A stretch of 64,000 bases of DNA from Senimuribacter intestinalis (lineage in GTDB: Bacteria > Bacillota > Clostridia > Peptostreptococcales > Anaerovoracaceae), in contig CALPCJ010000008.1 of assembly GCA_943192975.1 (NCBI GenBank), positions 69,864 through 133,863 on the forward strand. The letters are read 5' to 3'. The position numbers and the translations under genes are program-made. Below are positions 35,578 through 44,460 of this stretch, in pieces. The notes beneath the pieces are model-generated. The model was not told where the DNA came from and made no database searches. It was given only the letters and a program-made list of their open reading frames with translations. Every line of letters starts with the position of its first letter. The stretch's first letter is position 1.

Positions 35578-35651
35578 TGTTTTTCCTCCTGCAAAGAATG
35601 TACTATAGACATTATATATGATTCACTGCAATTTTGCTACTGTTTTACGAA

Positions 35652-35693
35652 AAAAAATCAATGATGTTTCACGTGAAACATCATTGATTTTTT
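35652..35693 (-). terminator. 42-bp perfect palindrome: noc terminator carrying a central parS
   Basis: Bases 35652-35693 are a perfect inverted repeat (21 + 21) whose centre is parS. With A-run on the left and T-run on the right it can act as a terminator; on the minus strand it follows or overlaps the 3' end of noc (stop at 35683-35681). Confidence 0.7.
35665..35680. promoter_or_regulatory. parS site (TGTTTCACGTGAAACA)
   Basis: Exact 16/16 match to the canonical bacterial parS sequence, immediately beyond the noc stop codon and 87 bp upstream of parA. ParB binding/loading site. Confidence 0.95.
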
Positions 35694-36463
35694 GGTATCA
35701 CGATTTTTAGTTCTATATATTCACCCTTATCCTCTTCTGTCATCTTAGAATTCTCCTCCATATCATGAATTTGTGCAAAAGCTTTTCGAATTGTGTTAGT
35801 ATAAATTTTATAGCTGATATAATTAATTTTTCTTCTGTTCCTATATTCTGCTTCATCTTTTGTCAGATAATCATCAATCAGTTTTTCTGTCTGCTTTACA
35901 TTGAGATTGTGACTGATTACCCTTTGAAGAATTTTTTCTCGAATTACTGAATCCTCTATTTTAAGCAGCGCTCTGGCGTGTCGTTCCGTCAGCTTTGCTT
36001 CAATCAGCTTTTGCTGTATATCAGGTGGAAGCGTAAGGATTCTCAATTTGTTAGAAATTGTAGACTGGCGCTTTCCAATCTTTTCAGAAAGTTCTCCTTG
36101 TGTCAGACCAAAATCCTCGATCAGTTTTCTATAAGCATAAGCCTCTTCTATGTAGCTGAGATTCTCTCTTTGGACATTTTCTACTACCGCAATCAATGCT
36201 GTATCCTTATCGTCGAAGTCTTTAATTAGAGCTGGTATCTTCGTGAGCCCTGCAAGCTTTGCAGCACGAAGTCTTCTCTCCCCTGCAATAAGAAAAAAAG
36301 ACCCACTTTTATCTTTTTTGACAATTATCGGCTGCAATACCCCATATTCAGCAATAGAATTTTTAAGATCGTTCAATTCCTCTTCCGCAAAATGCTTTCT
36401 CGGTTGCTCCGGATTGGCTCTGATAGAACCTATGGGCAGTTCTACACTTTTCCTTTGTAACAT
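35681..36463 (-). CDS. noc: Noc-like ParB paralogue (nucleoid occlusion)
   Basis: Second ParB-type protein, 260 residues from the start at 36463 (SD AAGGGGG; an upstream in-frame start has none). ParB/Srx CTP-binding motif GERRLRAAK and HTH QGELSEKIGKRQSTISNKLRIL are visible; it lacks the ParA-interaction tail of ParB. Position directly after rsmG equals Bacillus noc, whose protein binds ATTTCCCGGGAAAT sites and blocks division over the nucleoid. The DNA-binding specificity here cannot be read, and function as a second ParB is possible. Confidence 0.8.
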   Translation of the reverse strand: MLQRKSVELPIGSIRANPEQPRKHFAEEELNDLKNSIAEYGVLQPIIVKKDKSGSFFLIAGERRLRAAKLAGLTKIPALIKDFDDKDTALIAVVENVQRENLSYIEEAYAYRKLIEDFGLTQGELSEKIGKRQSTISNKLRILTLPPDIQQKLIEAKLTERHARALLKIEDSVIREKILQRVISHNLNVKQTEKLIDDYLTKDEAEYRNRRKINYISYKIYTNTIRKAFAQIHDMEENSKMTEEDKGEYIELKIVIPKNQ

Positions 36464-36533
36464 ATAATCCCCCTTTCTTTTCCTAATAACAGCATACCAT
36501 GTTTTCCAGGGAAATGTAGAAAAAATGCCCAAC

Positions 36534-36563
36534 AAAAAAACCCATATTCTATCACAATATGGG
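36534..36563 (-). terminator. Intrinsic terminator of mnmE-mnmG-rsmG operon
   Basis: 8-bp stem CCCATATT / AATATGGG, with a seven-A run on the plus strand (U-tract for minus transcripts). The rsmG stop codon lies in the loop. Confidence 0.85.
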
Positions 36564-37256
36564 CTCTTTCACCGGAGTTCCTGCTTTTCTAGGATATTTC
36601 GCAGGAGTATCTTTAATCTTTTCAATTACGACTATATTATGTTCGTATCCTTCCAGCGGCGTTGATTCTATTCGTATAATTTTTCCGCCAAGTATTTTAA
36701 TAGCTTTTTCCGCATTCTTCAGTTCCTCTTCTGCATCAGGTCCTTTATATGCAAGGAGATATCCACCCTTTCTGATAAAAGGAAGACAATATTCTGCAAG
36801 TACTGCCATATTAGCAACAGCTCTGGAAACACAAAGATCAAATCGCGCCCTGTAATTCTTATTTCTTGCTAGCTCTTCTGCTCTTCCATGAATCGTTTCA
36901 ACATTATATATTCCCAGCTTGCCAGTCAAATCGTCGATTACTTTCAATCTTTTGTTCAGAGAATCCGCCAAAAGGAACCCCTTATCAGGACTAACGATAG
37001 AAAGGGGTACACCCGGAAACCCTGCTCCTGTCCCTACATCTATGATGCTCTCACTGTTTTGGTATTCTGGAAAACCAACGCAAAGTATGGAATCGACCAA
37101 ATGCTTTACTATAAATTCATCTCTGTCTTTAATCGCAGTCAGATTAATCTTTTCGTTCCATTCCAAAATGCCTTCCATATAGCCGACAAATTTCTCTTCC
37201 ATATCCTGTTCCCATGGAATCTGCAATTGTTCAAATGCTTCAGTTAATGCTTTCAT
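36552..37256 (-). CDS. rsmG: 16S rRNA (guanine527-N7) methyltransferase
   Basis: SAM-dependent methyltransferase (GidB) acting on G527 of 16S rRNA; loss gives low-level streptomycin resistance in many bacteria. The 234-residue protein shows HLVDSIL, SAM motif IDVGTGAGFPGVPLS and the RAVANMAVLAEYCLPF segment. Its ATG follows the mnmG stop by 1 nt (TAATATG). Confidence 0.95.
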   Translation of the reverse strand: MKALTEAFEQLQIPWEQDMEEKFVGYMEGILEWNEKINLTAIKDRDEFIVKHLVDSILCVGFPEYQNSESIIDVGTGAGFPGVPLSIVSPDKGFLLADSLNKRLKVIDDLTGKLGIYNVETIHGRAEELARNKNYRARFDLCVSRAVANMAVLAEYCLPFIRKGGYLLAYKGPDAEEELKNAEKAIKILGGKIIRIESTPLEGYEHNIVVIEKIKDTPAKYPRKAGTPVKEPIL

Positions 37257-37257
37257 A

Positions 37258-39138
37258 TTATGCTTTCTTTCTTCTAATCTTTTCTAAATAAACTAAAATT
37301 ACATTAATATCTGCCGGGGATACACCGGAAATGCGAGATGCCTGCCCTACTGATCTAGGTTTCAGCTGGTTCAGCTTCTGCACTGCTTCCAGACGAAGCC
37401 CTTCAATGTCAGTATAGTCTAGTTTCTCATCAAGGGCCTTATTCTCAAGTTTTTTAAACTTTTCAATCTGCGCCATTTGCTTGGCAATATATCCTTCATA
37501 TTTGATCTGCACTTCCAGCTGAGTCTTTGCATGAGAAGTCAGCACTCTTCGAGAAAAATCTATCACTGCCATATTTTCATAGGTTACTTCTGGCCGTTTC
37601 AGAAGTTCTGCCAAAGTTGCCTTATTCTGCAGCGGTGCGCTGCCTACACTTTCTAAAAAGGCATTCGCATCTTTCGGATAAATATAAGTCGTTTCCATTC
37701 TCTGACGTTCTTCTTCCACGATTCTCTTCTTTTCGAGAAATTTGTCATATCTTTCTTTATCTGCCAATCCTAACCTGTAAGATTTTTCCGTTAAACGCAA
37801 ATCTGCATTGTCTTGCCTCAAAACCAGCCTATATTCCGCTCTGCTGGTCATAATTCTGTAAGGTTCATTTGTACCTTTAGTCACGAGATCGTCGATGAGA
37901 ACGCCAATATAAGCCTCACTTCTGTCTAGTACCAGTGACTCTTTTCCATTTATTTCCAAGGAAGCGTTGATTCCCGCCAACAATCCCTGTGCAGCTGCTT
38001 CCTCATAACCGGAACTTCCATTAAACTGGCCAGCGCAAAATAAATTCTTAATCATTCTATTTTCTAAATTAGGCTTTAAATCAAGTGGGTCAATGCAATC
38101 ATATTCAATTGCATAAGCAGGTCTTGTTATAATAATATTTTCAAGTCCTGGTATAGTATGATAAAATTTCTCTTGTACATCTTCAGGTAAACTGGAAGAC
38201 ATACCTTGGATATACATTTCTTCAGTATCCAGTCCCTCTGGCTCAATAAATGTCTGATGTCTCTCTTTATCTGCAAACCTGTTAATTTTATCTTCGATAG
38301 ATGGACAATATCTAGGTCCTACACCTTCTATTTGTCCTCCAAATAAAGCAGATCGATGAAAGTTATTTCGAATTACAGTATGGGTTTCTTCATTGGTGTA
38401 AGTGAGCCAGCAAGAAACCTGTTCTTTTTCCAGTTCATCGTTCATAAAAGAAAAAGGTACAATTCTTTCATCGCCTTTCTGTTCTGTCATCTTTGTATAA
38501 TCAAAGGTAGAAGCAAGCGCTCTTGCCGGTGTTCCGGTTTTGAATCTGCGCAGCTTCATGCCATGTTTTTTCAGATTATCTGCCAGCTCTATAGAAGGTG
38601 CGAGTCCATTTGGACCGCTTGCATAAGCGCTGTCTCCAATAAAAATTTTACCGCGCAAGAACGTGCCTGTAGCCAGCACCACTGCCTTCGCCTTATAATA
38701 TGTATGCGTCATTGTAACTACACCGCATACTTTTCCCTCTTCTATGATCAAATCCACAATTTCAGCCTGCTTTACATGCAGATTTTCCTGCTGTTCTATG
38801 GTTTTCTTCATTTCGGTATGATATCTATGTTTATCAGCCTGCGCACGCAGCGAGTGCACCGCCGGTCCTTTTGCTGTATTTAACATTCTGCTTTGTATAA
38901 AGGTTTTATCAATATTTTTTCCCATTTCTCCGCCGAGAGCATCAATTTCTCGAACCAAGTGACCTTTACCAGTTCCTCCAATAGATGGATTGCAAGGCAT
39001 CATGGCGATTGCTTCCAGATTAATGGTAAACAGCATTGTGCGATTACCCATACGTGCAGAAGCCAGTGCAGCTTCACATCCTGCGTGACCTGCACCAACA
39101 ACAATAATATCGTATTCACCCATAAATACTTGTTCCAT
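37258..39138 (-). CDS. mnmG: tRNA uridine-34 5-carboxymethylaminomethyl modification enzyme MnmG
   Basis: FAD-dependent partner of MnmE (GidA) modifying the wobble uridine of several tRNAs. The 626-residue length is normal. FAD motif VVGAGHAGCEAALASARMG (fragments GAGHAGCEAA), the conserved PCNPSIGGTGKGHLVREIDALGG region (fragment CNPSIGG) and SSGYEEAAAQGL are present. SD AGGAGAA precedes the ATG. Confidence 0.97.
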   Translation of the reverse strand: MEQVFMGEYDIIVVGAGHAGCEAALASARMGNRTMLFTINLEAIAMMPCNPSIGGTGKGHLVREIDALGGEMGKNIDKTFIQSRMLNTAKGPAVHSLRAQADKHRYHTEMKKTIEQQENLHVKQAEIVDLIIEEGKVCGVVTMTHTYYKAKAVVLATGTFLRGKIFIGDSAYASGPNGLAPSIELADNLKKHGMKLRRFKTGTPARALASTFDYTKMTEQKGDERIVPFSFMNDELEKEQVSCWLTYTNEETHTVIRNNFHRSALFGGQIEGVGPRYCPSIEDKINRFADKERHQTFIEPEGLDTEEMYIQGMSSSLPEDVQEKFYHTIPGLENIIITRPAYAIEYDCIDPLDLKPNLENRMIKNLFCAGQFNGSSGYEEAAAQGLLAGINASLEINGKESLVLDRSEAYIGVLIDDLVTKGTNEPYRIMTSRAEYRLVLRQDNADLRLTEKSYRLGLADKERYDKFLEKKRIVEEERQRMETTYIYPKDANAFLESVGSAPLQNKATLAELLKRPEVTYENMAVIDFSRRVLTSHAKTQLEVQIKYEGYIAKQMAQIEKFKKLENKALDEKLDYTDIEGLRLEAVQKLNQLKPRSVGQASRISGVSPADINVILVYLEKIRRKKA

Positions 39139-39150
39139 ATTTCTCCTAAC

Positions 39151-40521
39151 TTACTTTCCTAAACAAAATCTTGAAAAAACTTCATTGATAATATCATCCT
39201 GAACAGTCTCTCCTATAATCTCACCAAGAGACGCGTAGGCGCTGTTGATATCAATTTCAATAAACTCTAAAGCCTCTCCCATCTGTGTCATAGCAATCGC
39301 ATCACCCAAAGATTTTTCAGCTTTAACCAAAATGTCTTTATGTCTCACATTGGTTACGATGAGACTATTATTTTGACTCACTTTTCCATCATACACCATA
39401 GAAACAATTTTTTCTTCGATGTCACCGATTCCCTCTTGCGTTTCCATAGAAGTTTTCATCACATAAGCATTTGGTAAAATGTCTCTAACTGCACTTTCAT
39501 CAATTTTCGCAGGGAGATCAATTTTATTTAAAACTACAATTGTTTTCTTTTCATCAATTTGCTCCATAATTTCTCTGTCTTCCGCAGAAAAATCTTTACT
39601 GCAGTCTAAAATGAAAATAACTAAATCGGCTTGATTGAAAGACTCCTTTGATTTTTCAATACCAATTTGCTCTATAATATCACTGGTTTCTCTGATGCCG
39701 GCGGTATCGGTCAGTCTTACAGGGATTCCCTTTACACTGAGATACTCTTCAATGGTATCTCTGGTAGTTCCAGGAATTTCAGTTACAATAGCTCTGGACT
39801 CACGAAGAAGACTATTCATCAGTGAAGATTTTCCAACGTTAGGTTTTCCTATAATTGCTACTGCAAGTCCATCCTTTATCATTCTTCCTGTTTCTGCGCT
39901 TGCCAGCAAACGATTCACTTCAAATTTTACTTCTATTAAATCCTTTTCTAACTTTTCATAAGTAATTTCTTCGATATCCTCATCAGGATAATCTATATTG
40001 ACTGTGACATTTACTAAAATATCTACCAGTTTTTTTCTAATTTCTTTAATAGTACCGGAAAATACGCCTTCCAGCTGGTTCATTGCAACATTAAAGGTCT
40101 TGTCGGTCTTTGCGCGAATCACATCGATAACAGCTTCTGCCTGAGACAAATCGAGACGACCATTTAAAAATGCACGCTTGGTAAATTCTCCCGGCTCTGC
40201 CATTCTTGCACCACTTTGCAGTACCAGTTCCAAAGTCTTGCGCAGCGGCACCATGCCGCCATGGCAGTTGATTTCTACTACATCCTCTGTAGTGTAGGTC
40301 TTTGGACCTTTCATATAGACACAAAGTACTTCATCTATAATACTATTTGTCTGTGGATTCAGTATATGCCCATAGGACATTTTTCTATTTTCTAAGGATT
40401 CAGGATGTGCAGGACGAAATACACGTCTTAATATATTATAAGCATGTTCTCCACTGATTCTGATAATTCCAATACCGCCCTCTCCTGGTGCGGTTGCAAT
40501 TGCAGCAATTGTATCTTCCAT
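39151..40521 (-). CDS. mnmE: tRNA modification GTPase MnmE
   Basis: GTPase that with MnmG modifies U34 of tRNAs. The 456-residue protein has the N-terminal formyl-THF-binding domain (TIAAIATAPGEGGIGIIRISG start), a helical domain with the inserted G domain: G1 IIGKPNVGKSSLMN, G3 DTAG, G4 NKID, and the C-terminal FCLGK, whose Cys is the family's conserved residue. SD AAGGAG. Confidence 0.97.
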   Translation of the reverse strand: MEDTIAAIATAPGEGGIGIIRISGEHAYNILRRVFRPAHPESLENRKMSYGHILNPQTNSIIDEVLCVYMKGPKTYTTEDVVEINCHGGMVPLRKTLELVLQSGARMAEPGEFTKRAFLNGRLDLSQAEAVIDVIRAKTDKTFNVAMNQLEGVFSGTIKEIRKKLVDILVNVTVNIDYPDEDIEEITYEKLEKDLIEVKFEVNRLLASAETGRMIKDGLAVAIIGKPNVGKSSLMNSLLRESRAIVTEIPGTTRDTIEEYLSVKGIPVRLTDTAGIRETSDIIEQIGIEKSKESFNQADLVIFILDCSKDFSAEDREIMEQIDEKKTIVVLNKIDLPAKIDESAVRDILPNAYVMKTSMETQEGIGDIEEKIVSMVYDGKVSQNNSLIVTNVRHKDILVKAEKSLGDAIAMTQMGEALEFIEIDINSAYASLGEIIGETVQDDIINEVFSRFCLGK

Positions 40522-40542
40522 TTATTTCTCCTTGAAAAAAGA

Positions 40543-40563
40543 AGCCCGCATCTGCTGCGGGCT
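40543..40563 (-). terminator. Intrinsic terminator of rpmH-rnpA-yidD-yidC-jag operon
   Basis: 8-bp stem AGCCCGCA / TGCGGGCT with a 5-nt loop; minus-strand side followed by TTCTTTTTT. Confidence 0.85.
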
Positions 40564-40568
40564 ATAAA

Positions 40569-41372
40569 TTATTTGAGCTCAATGATAACCCTTCTGTACG
40601 GATCTTGTCCCTCGCTTCTTGTTGTAACGCGGGAATTATGCTGAAGAGTTGCATGAATAACCTTACGTTCATAAGGATTCATCGGTTCAAGTCTTACACT
40701 TCTCTTAGTTTTTACTACTTTGTCGGCAAGTCTATTTGCTAATTTTTCGAGAGTCTTTTCTCTTTTAGCTCTGTAATTCTCTGCATCGACAACGACTCTA
40801 ATGTAGTTTTCTGTATCTTTATTTACAACCAGACTTGTTAAATACTGAATTGCATCAAGGGTTTGTCCTCTTTTACCGATGATGGTACCAGAGTCTTTAC
40901 CCTGAATATCAATAAATACATTTTCTTCATTTGCTCTTGCAGATATTTCAATTTCTAAACCCATCTGCTCTGTTACTTCATAAAGAAATTCTAGGGCGAT
41001 ATGATTTTCTACAGGAAAAAGTTCTCCTGCTTCTTTTTCTACAGAAGATTTTCTTTCAGTTCTTGCCTTTTTTTCAGTCTTCTCAGTTTTTGGCGCTTTT
41101 CTCGCCTCAGCCTTTGGTTTTTTGATTTCTTCAGAAGCCGGTTTCTTTACTTCAGAAACTACTTCTTTTACAGCAGGCTTTTCTTTTGGTTCTTCTACCG
41201 GTTTCTTCTTCTCAACTCTGACTAATGCCAGTTTGGAACCAATTCCAAAAAAACCTCTGGAAGGTTCTTCTAAAACCTTTACATCAACTTCGTCTATGGT
41301 CAATTTGAGTTCATCCAATGCCAGCTTTACAGCTGTTTCCACATCGGTTCCCCATTTTTCCGAAAACTCCAT
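40569..41372 (-). CDS. jag: Jag/KhpB RNA-binding protein
   Basis: RNA chaperone with Jag_N (EFSEKWGTDVETAVKLAL), a Lys/Glu/Pro-rich low-complexity linker of about 60 residues, a KH domain (DSGTIIGKRGQTLDAIQYL, fragment GKRGQTLDA) and an R3H domain (NPYERKVIHATLQ). The ATG at 41372 gives the family-standard N-terminus and has GGAGG upstream; an ATG six codons earlier is possible. Usual gene order after yidC. Confidence 0.92.
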   Translation of the reverse strand: MEFSEKWGTDVETAVKLALDELKLTIDEVDVKVLEEPSRGFFGIGSKLALVRVEKKKPVEEPKEKPAVKEVVSEVKKPASEEIKKPKAEARKAPKTEKTEKKARTERKSSVEKEAGELFPVENHIALEFLYEVTEQMGLEIEISARANEENVFIDIQGKDSGTIIGKRGQTLDAIQYLTSLVVNKDTENYIRVVVDAENYRAKREKTLEKLANRLADKVVKTKRSVRLEPMNPYERKVIHATLQHNSRVTTRSEGQDPYRRVIIELK

Positions 41373-41398
41373 ATTAATTTTTTCCTCCATAGCTCTTA

Positions 41399-42103
41399 CT
41401 ACTTCTTTTTCTTTTTGTTATTTTTTTTATTTTCTTTCAGAGCCTTTCTAAGCATGTTAAAACGCAAATTAAAGAAAATCTGAATAAACTGACTCATAAA
41501 CCAGTAAATTGCAAGCCCAGAAGGATAAGATCTTGCTAACCATACAATCATAATCGGGAAGAAGTATTTCATCATATTAGTCATGAAGTTACCTCCAGCC
41601 ATCTGATTAGGATTGGTCTGCTGATTCATCCAGAAAGAGAAGAAAGTAGCAATACCAGCCGCTATTGGCAAAATCCACAAATCAGGCTGACTTAGATCTT
41701 TAATCCACAAAAATGGTTCATGTATTGCAAAATACATACTTTCATCCGAAATAAAAATCATAGGGTTTCTGAGCAGTGCAAAGAGTCCCATAATGATAAT
41801 CATCTGCACAATCATAGGCAGACAACCGCTCATAGGGTTAAAACCTTCCTCTTTGTAAAGCTCTGCCATCTTTTCATTCAGAACTTCTTTTTGATTTGCA
41901 TATCTCCTCTGAAGCTCCTGAATCTTTGGCTGCATTTCAGCCATACCCGCAGTCGAAAAAATCTGTTTCTTATACACTGGATAAAGGGCAATTTTCACGA
42001 TTAAGGTAACAATAATCAAACAAATGCCGTAATTTCCAATGATATTATACAGCTGCGTCAGAAGCCATCCCAAAGGAGTAGCTAATATGTTAAAGATAAA
42101 CAT
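41399..42103 (-). CDS. yidC: YidC/Oxa1/SpoIIIJ membrane protein insertase
   Basis: Inserts proteins into the membrane alone or with Sec. The 234-residue protein has five hydrophobic segments and the family core LIIVTLIVKIALYPVYKKQ (fragments VTLIVKIALYP), MAELYKEEGFNPMSGCLPMI and a basic C-tail (KENKKNNKKKKK). It lacks an N-terminal lipoprotein signal, as is usual in short clostridial members. SD CGGAGG. Confidence 0.95.
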   Translation of the reverse strand: MFIFNILATPLGWLLTQLYNIIGNYGICLIIVTLIVKIALYPVYKKQIFSTAGMAEMQPKIQELQRRYANQKEVLNEKMAELYKEEGFNPMSGCLPMIVQMIIIMGLFALLRNPMIFISDESMYFAIHEPFLWIKDLSQPDLWILPIAAGIATFFSFWMNQQTNPNQMAGGNFMTNMMKYFFPIMIVWLARSYPSGLAIYWFMSQFIQIFFNLRFNMLRKALKENKKNNKKKKK

Positions 42104-42116
42104 TAAATTTCCTCCG

Positions 42117-42347
42117 TTATTTTAAAGGGTCATAGCCGCCGGGATTTCCCGGATGACACTTTAAAATTCGTTTTATTCCTAAGTAACTACCTTTGATTGC
42201 CCCGTATTTTTGCAGAGCCTGTATAAAATAGGTGGAGCAAGTAGGATAAAACCTACAGGTAGGCGGAAACAAGGGCGAAATACATTTCTGATATACCCGA
42301 ATCAGGAAAATCATGATTCCTTTAAAAAATCTGCTGATATATTTCAT
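42117..42347 (-). CDS. yidD: Membrane protein insertion efficiency factor YidD
   Basis: Small 76-residue protein that helps YidC-dependent insertion. The start at 42347 overlaps the rnpA stop (ATGA); the family signature FPPTCRFYPTCSTYFIQALQ (fragments FPPTCRFYPTCS, YFIQAL) and GYDPL at the end are present. Usual order rpmH-rnpA-yidD-yidC. Confidence 0.95.
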   Translation of the reverse strand: MKYISRFFKGIMIFLIRVYQKCISPLFPPTCRFYPTCSTYFIQALQKYGAIKGSYLGIKRILKCHPGNPGGYDPLK

Positions 42348-42685
42348 GCTTTTTTCGTTACCCCGGTTCTTTTCAGTGCTGATTCTAAAGACTTCTTCAC
42401 ATCTTGGCACTTAGCGTTGACAATAGTATTTCTAGCAATAAAAATCAAATCATAGCCTTCCGAAATTTTAAAATCTGTCAGTCTAAAACTTTCTTTCATT
42501 AAGCGTCTGGCTCTATTTCTTTTGACACTATTGCCAACTTTCTTGCTAGCTAAAAAAGCTTTTCTGGTGTAGGGAAGGTTATTTTTTCTGTAAAAAACGA
42601 CCACATATCTGTCCCCTACAGATTTACCTCTATTATAAATAGACGTAAAGTCACTTTTTCTTCTTAAAACATTTTTTTTAAGCAT
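42344..42685 (-). CDS. rnpA: Ribonuclease P protein component
   Basis: Protein subunit of RNase P, which matures tRNA 5' ends. The 113-residue protein has LRRKSDFTSIYNRGKS and the RNR motif KVGNSVKRNRARRLMKESFR (fragment VKRNRARRLMKE). Lies 7 nt after rpmH, and its stop overlaps the yidD start. Confidence 0.96.
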   Translation of the reverse strand: MLKKNVLRRKSDFTSIYNRGKSVGDRYVVVFYRKNNLPYTRKAFLASKKVGNSVKRNRARRLMKESFRLTDFKISEGYDLIFIARNTIVNAKCQDVKKSLESALKRTGVTKKA

Positions 42686-42692
42686 TTCAAAA

Positions 42693-42827
42693 TTAAGCAG
42701 TTAATTTTTTTCTGCCTTTTGCTCTTCTTCTCTTAAGAACGTTTCTGCCATTCTTGGTGCTCATTCTTTTTCTGAAGCCGTGCTCTTTCATTCTCTGTCT
42801 TTTTTTAGGCTGATAAGTCTGTTTCAT
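42693..42827 (-). CDS. rpmH: 50S ribosomal protein L34
   Basis: Short 44-codon gene: M-K-Q-T-Y-Q-P-K-K-R then the conserved MKEHGFRKRMSTKNGR segment and a basic RRRRAKGR-type end (here KRRRAKGRKKL). Strong SD AAGGAGG 8 nt before the ATG. It is the first gene of the minus-strand operon leaving oriC, from the near-perfect promoter at 42899-42927. Confidence 0.97.
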   Translation of the reverse strand: MKQTYQPKKRQRMKEHGFRKRMSTKNGRNVLKRRRAKGRKKLTA

Positions 42828-42898
42828 TGGTTTTACCTCCTTATAAATTGTAAACTCATACGCAATCTAAATTCCAATATGCGCACATATGCCCTACT

Positions 42899-42927
42899 AT
42901 TATACTTACAAAGGCTTGGCTTGTCAA
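42899..42927 (-). promoter_or_regulatory. Sigma-A promoter of the rpmH operon
   Basis: Minus strand: perfect TTGACA, 17-bp spacer, perfect TATAAT, 71 nt before the rpmH ATG. Confidence 0.9.
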
Positions 42928-42992
42928 TGATTTTGTCTTTTTTTGTTCTTAAATAGCCATGCTGCTATATAAAAACAGGTATGTGCGTAAAA

Positions 42993-43067
42993 TTATCCAC
43001 AAGATATGGATAACTATATGGAAATTTTATTTTTCAACCTTTTAAATTTGTACTTGTATATGGATAA
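42993..43067 (+). promoter_or_regulatory. oriC part 1: DnaA boxes upstream of dnaA
   Basis: Perfect DnaA box TTATCCACA at 42993-43001, and reverse-oriented TATGGATAA (TTATCCATA) at 43005-43013 and 43059-43067. The last one lies between the -35 and -10 of the dnaA promoter, so DnaA can repress its own gene. The 285-nt gap between rpmH and dnaA holds no further gene. Confidence 0.85.
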
Positions 43068-43082
43068 CTTATTAGGTACAAT
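43054..43082 (+). promoter_or_regulatory. dnaA promoter overlapping a DnaA box
   Basis: TTGTAT, 17-bp spacer, TACAAT, 30 nt before the dnaA ATG; spacer contains the DnaA box 43059-43067. Confidence 0.65.
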
Positions 43083-43112
43083 AAAACTACACCATGAAAT
43101 TGAGGGCAGAAA

Positions 43113-44450
43113 ATGAAAAGTATATGGAATCAAGTTTTAAATATCATTGAAGAAAATACAACATCAATCAGCTATAATACCTGGTTTAAACCACTTAAAA
43201 TCAACAACATTGACAAAAATGTAAAAATCGTCTATTTAGAAACCGATGAAGATTTTATTATCAAAGTTTTAAAAGACCGTTATTTACAGCTGATTGAGTC
43301 CAGTTTCAAAACTGTAACCGGAGAAGAATACCGCGTTGTAATCAAAAATAGCAGCGACTACGAATCCAGTAAGGAGGAGGCTCCGCAGCAGCCAGTTTTA
43401 ATGGATCCAAAGCTGCGTAAGCAGAAAATTTTTAATCCAAGATACACCTTTGACAATTTTGTTGTAGGCGGCAGCAATAAGTATGCCCATGCAGCAGCCC
43501 TTGCCGTTGCCGAATCTCCATCGGAAGCATATAATCCGCTGTTCATCTATGGCGGTTCCGGACTTGGAAAAACTCATCTGATGAATGCTATTGGTATTTA
43601 TCTTCTGGAAAACAACGAGAATCTCAACGTTCTCTACGTATCTTCCGAAATGTTTACCAATGAGTTTATCAAGGCGCTGGGAGAAAACAAAACCAGAGAA
43701 TTTAAAAACAAATACAGAAAAGTCGATGTTCTTCTTATCGATGATATCCAGTTCCTGGAGGGAAAAGATACCATGCAGGAAGAATTCTTCCATACCTTTA
43801 ATTCTCTGTATGATCTAAATAAGCAGATTGTCATTTCCAGTGACCGGGCGCCGAATAAACTGGACAAACTGGAAGAACGACTGAGATCCAGATTTATGTG
43901 GAACCTGATTGCTGATTTACAGCCGGCTGACTATGAAACAAGAGTTGCAATTTTAATGAAAAAAGCAGAAAATGCCAACATTGAAATGGATGACGAACTA
44001 TACGAAGTCATTTGTCTCATCGCTGAAAAAATCAAAGATAACATCAGAGAACTGGAAGGTGCCTTTAATAGAATCGTTAGTTTTTCCACCCTTATGGAAG
44101 AAAAAATCGATAAAACCTTTGCAAAAAGAATTCTCAAGGACATCATTCAAAACAACGGAACCAGTCCTACTCCTGAGAAAATCAAAACCATTGTCAGCAG
44201 ATACTTTAAAATCAAGGTTTCTGATATGGAGAGCTCTAAGAGAACCAGCAATATTGCATTTCCAAGACAGATTGCCATGTATCTCTGCAGAGAATTAACC
44301 GATTATTCCCTTCCTAAGATTGGAAATCTCTTTGGCGGCAGACACTACACTACAGTTATGCATGCCTGTGACAAAATTCAGGATGAAATAAAAAGCAATG
44401 AATCAGTCAAAGAAATTATAGAAAACCTAAAAAAGGATATTTCTGAATAA
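43113..44450 (+). CDS. dnaA: Chromosomal replication initiator DnaA
   Basis: AAA+ initiator that binds DnaA boxes and opens oriC. The 445-residue protein has domain I (IWNQVLNIIEENTTSISYNTWFKPL, fragment YNTWFKPL), a short linker, AAA+ domain III (Walker A GGSGLGKTHLM, Walker B DVLLIDDIQFL) and domain IV with the DNA-binding signature FGGRHYTTVMHACDKI. Plus-strand direction, away from oriC. Confidence 0.98.
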   Translation: MKSIWNQVLNIIEENTTSISYNTWFKPLKINNIDKNVKIVYLETDEDFIIKVLKDRYLQLIESSFKTVTGEEYRVVIKNSSDYESSKEEAPQQPVLMDPKLRKQKIFNPRYTFDNFVVGGSNKYAHAAALAVAESPSEAYNPLFIYGGSGLGKTHLMNAIGIYLLENNENLNVLYVSSEMFTNEFIKALGENKTREFKNKYRKVDVLLIDDIQFLEGKDTMQEEFFHTFNSLYDLNKQIVISSDRAPNKLDKLEERLRSRFMWNLIADLQPADYETRVAILMKKAENANIEMDDELYEVICLIAEKIKDNIRELEGAFNRIVSFSTLMEEKIDKTFAKRILKDIIQNNGTSPTPEKIKTIVSRYFKIKVSDMESSKRTSNIAFPRQIAMYLCRELTDYSLPKIGNLFGGRHYTTVMHACDKIQDEIKSNESVKEIIENLKKDISE

Positions 44451-44460
44451 CTTTTACAGC

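Noticed and set aside
38356..38883. Plus-strand frame of 175 codons in mnmG
   Set aside because: Antisense of mnmG; Phe/Cys/Ser-rich and without RBS.
42874..42889. AATATGCGCACATATG near rpmH as a fifth copy of the intergenic repeat
   Set aside because: Only one short palindrome; no module partner at the expected distance.
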